A stretch of DNA of 7,514 bases from Halanaerobium sp046541575. Its GTDB lineage: Bacteria; Bacillota; Halanaerobiia; Halanaerobiales; Halanaerobiaceae. Every line of letters starts with the position of its first letter. Positions within the stretch are counted from its first letter, which is position 1. Shown here in pieces: positions 6,443 through 7,514 of this stretch. The notes under the pieces are model-generated. The model had not been told where the DNA came from and made no database searches. It was given only the letters and a program-made list of their open reading frames with translations. Location: positions 1 to 7,514 of the forward strand of contig JBKHDA010000084.1 of NCBI GenBank assembly GCA_046541575.1, in the 5' to 3' direction. Position numbers and translations under genes: made by a program.

Positions 6443-6471
6443 TAGATATTTGGAGGCGCCAAATATATAAT
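6443..6471 (+). promoter_or_regulatory. Candidate internal promoter of cheY
   Basis: TAGATA (6443-6448, 4 of 6 matches to TTGACA) and a perfect TATAAT (6466-6471) are separated by exactly 17 bases. They would start transcription near 6478, just before the GGAGG of cheY at 6483-6487. The spacer is almost entirely an inverted repeat. If real, cheY can be expressed apart from the two upstream genes. Chance is a serious alternative in this A+T-rich gap. Confidence 0.35.
6446..6466 (+). repeat. Inverted repeat between the HD-GYP gene and cheY
   Basis: ATATTTGG (6446-6453) and CCAAATAT (6459-6466) are perfect complements around a 5-base centre, AGGCG. In RNA this is a short 8-base-pair stem with a weak A-U base. 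It is followed by A-rich rather than T-rich sequence, so it is not an intrinsic terminator. It could protect or process the mRNA between genes, or be a DNA operator within the candidate cheY promoter. Confidence 0.55.
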
Positions 6472-6496
6472 AAATAAAAAATGGAGGTTCGAAAAA

Positions 6497-6859
6497 ATGA
6501 AAAAGAGAGTACTTGTTGTAGATGATGCAGCATTTATAAGAATGCTATTAAAAAAGACTTTAGAGGAATTAGATTTTGAAGTAGTTGCAGAAGCCAAATC
6601 TGGTAAAGATGCAGTCATTTTCTATGATCATTATAAGCCTGATATTGTTACAATGGATTTATCTATGCCGGATATGGATGGAATTGAAGCAACAAAAAAA
6701 ATAATTGAAAAGGATATAGCTGCTAAAATCATTATTTTTTCTGCTATTGGACAAAAGAGAAAGATTATAGAATCTTTAGAGGCGGGAGCTAAAGATTTTA
6801 TCTTAAAACCACTTGATAAAGATAATATTTTTATTAAAATTAATGAAATAGTTAATTAA
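6497..6859 (+). CDS. cheY: CheY-type single-domain response regulator
   Basis: This 120-aa protein is one receiver domain with no output domain. All phosphorylation residues are present: D9-D10 for magnesium, D54 in VTMDLSMPDMDG as phospho-acceptor, S82 at the switch Thr/Ser position, and K104 in FILKPL. The stretches VDDAAFIRMLLKK, FSAIGQ and EAGAKDFILKP closely resemble Bacillus-type CheY, which binds the flagellar motor switch when phosphorylated by CheA. The ATG has GGAGG 9 bases upstream. It lies 58 bases after the c-di-GMP enzyme on the same strand and is followed by a strong terminator, so it closes the cluster. No cheA, cheW or flagellar gene is in view. It could therefore be a dedicated partner of the linked receptor or of the GGDEF/HD-GYP protein rather than the organism's main CheY. 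The receiver call is certain; the exact cheY role is likely. Confidence 0.9.
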   Translation: MKKRVLVVDDAAFIRMLLKKTLEELDFEVVAEAKSGKDAVIFYDHYKPDIVTMDLSMPDMDGIEATKKIIEKDIAAKIIIFSAIGQKRKIIESLEAGAKDFILKPLDKDNIFIKINEIVN

Positions 6860-6909
6860 GTAAAGTATACAGTATATTTAATTTTGTTAATTTAAAAACA
6901 AAAATAGAT

Positions 6910-6930
6910 GCCCGCTATTAAGCGGGCTTT
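6910..6930. terminator. Bidirectional intrinsic terminator between cheY and yaaA
   Basis: GCCCGCT (6910-6916) and AGCGGGC (6921-6927) form a perfect 7-base-pair G+C-rich stem with the loop ATTA. On the plus strand TTTAATT follows, with more T downstream. On the minus strand the stem is followed by ATCTATTTTTG. It sits 50 bases after the cheY stop and 14 bases after the yaaA stop, as expected for a terminator shared by convergent genes. Confidence 0.88.
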
Positions 6931-6941
6931 AATTATACTTT

Positions 6942-7514
6942 TTAATTTTCAAAGGGCTTAATAAAATAAAATTCATTTTCAGCAGAATGGTTTTCATTAA
7001 AGACATAGCCGTCCAGTTCAATTTCCTTTATTTGGTCAATACTTTCAACTTGCTTTTTAATCATTTGATCAAGCATCTTTCCTCGATTTTGTTTAACATA
7101 ATAACCGACTGTTTTCAGGCTGCCGTCTTCTTTTTCCTCTTTAAAATAAAAATCAATTATCCTTCCCTGATAATTTTTTTCAACAACCTTACTGTATTCG
7201 TTTGAGGCCAGGTTGATAATTAAACCAGTATCAGCAAAATAGTCCTCCATTATTTCCTGCCAGTAATCATAAAGGTTAATTCCATCCGGTTTGAGCCTCA
7301 TCTCCAGCCTGTAGGGCCAGATTTCTGTATCTGAGTGCAGAGGTCCATACATTGGAGAAATTATAACAAGTTTTTCCTGGAGATAGGAAAATTCTTCTTG
7401 ACCATAGTTTTCCAGCTCAAGCTGTTTAAAAACAGCGCCATTGTAGCATTCAATAGCCGGGATAGTCTGATCTTCAAAACTGTGTTCCTGAAAAAGTTCA
7501 TAGGTTCTATCTAA
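6942..7514 (-). CDS. yaaA: YaaA family peroxide-stress protein (UPF0246/DUF328), 5' end beyond the window
   Basis: The minus-strand frame stays open to the window edge, giving 191 C-terminal residues. Family members are about 250 aa, so about 60 N-terminal residues are missing. From the edge it reads LDRTYELFQEHS, then IPAIECYNGAVFKQLEL, a segment EKLVIISPMYGPL, the hallmark PYRLEMRL, YDYWQEI, LIINLASNEYSKVV, VGYYVKQNRGKML and finally GYVFNENHSAENEFYFIKPF. This order and spacing match E. coli YaaA (AILAFKGDVY, LSGLYGVL, PYRLEM, INLASDEY, then a GYFF-type end). The ATG at 7352 is internal, because family sequence continues upstream of it. From family knowledge, E. coli YaaA is induced by OxyR, lowers intracellular iron during peroxide stress and is a DNA-binding protein. 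Such a role here is inferred. The gene converges on cheY and looks functionally separate from the signalling cluster. Confidence 0.88.
   Translation of the reverse strand, partial: LDRTYELFQEHSFEDQTIPAIECYNGAVFKQLELENYGQEEFSYLQEKLVIISPMYGPLHSDTEIWPYRLEMRLKPDGINLYDYWQEIMEDYFADTGLIINLASNEYSKVVEKNYQGRIIDFYFKEEKEDGSLKTVGYYVKQNRGKMLDQMIKKQVESIDQIKEIELDGYVFNENHSAENEFYFIKPFEN

Noticed and set aside
5961..6618. Minus-strand open frames opposite the HD-GYP domain (5961-6149) and across the start of cheY (6421-6618)
   Set aside because: Both are antisense to conserved domains with all catalytic residues, and their translations resemble no protein I know.
6866..6876. TATACAGTATA inverted repeat after the cheY stop
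   Set aside because: It is short and A+T-only apart from two bases, lies between a stop codon and a strong terminator, and is probably chance.
6987..7205. Plus-strand open frame of 72 codons within yaaA
   Set aside because: It is antisense to the conserved YaaA C-terminal region and is low-complexity Phe/Ile/Leu sequence.
7350..7352. ATG at 7352-7350 as the start of a 136-aa protein
   Set aside because: The same frame continues without a stop to 7514, and the upstream residues match the YaaA family, so this Met is internal.

Overview
This window is A+T-rich (roughly 70% A+T by eye) with strong GGAGG-type ribosome binding sites and lysine-, asparagine- and glutamate-rich proteins. That suggests a low-GC Gram-positive-lineage bacterium (Bacillota). 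An anaerobe of the Halanaerobiales type is my best guess, from composition and protein style only, since there is no rRNA or marker gene here. It looks like an ordinary chromosomal segment: I see no transposase, integrase, phage gene, tRNA, CRISPR array or insertion sequence.

Layout. The left third is on the minus strand. It holds a complete PIN-PhoH ATPase (13-1386) and, upstream of it, a fused regulator with an XRE-type helix-turn-helix, a PAS-like middle and an HD-GYP domain (1516-2646). A 372-base non-coding region (2647-3018) separates the regulator from a divergent plus-strand cluster. This gap is rich in palindromes and repeated motifs and has a good minus-strand promoter for the regulator. 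The plus-strand cluster is a membrane methyl-accepting chemotaxis protein (TTG start, 3019-4926), a pseudo-receiver/GGDEF/HD-GYP protein (4972-6438) and a stand-alone CheY-type receiver (6497-6859). A hairpin terminator that can work in both directions (6910-6930) separates cheY from the convergent C-terminal part of a yaaA gene, which runs off the right edge (6942-7514).

How the parts may work together. The receptor, the c-di-GMP enzyme and CheY are co-oriented with short gaps and probably form a signalling operon coupling environmental sensing to c-di-GMP turnover and motility. The enzyme's HD-GYP site looks intact. Its GGDEF half has lost a metal-binding aspartate and the product-inhibition site, so it is probably mainly a phosphodiesterase. 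The divergent regulator carries a second HD-GYP domain with altered catalytic positions, tied to a DNA-binding domain. The most interesting hypothesis here is that this protein reads c-di-GMP (or a PAS ligand) and controls the shared intergenic region. PhoH and YaaA look like unrelated housekeeping or stress neighbours.
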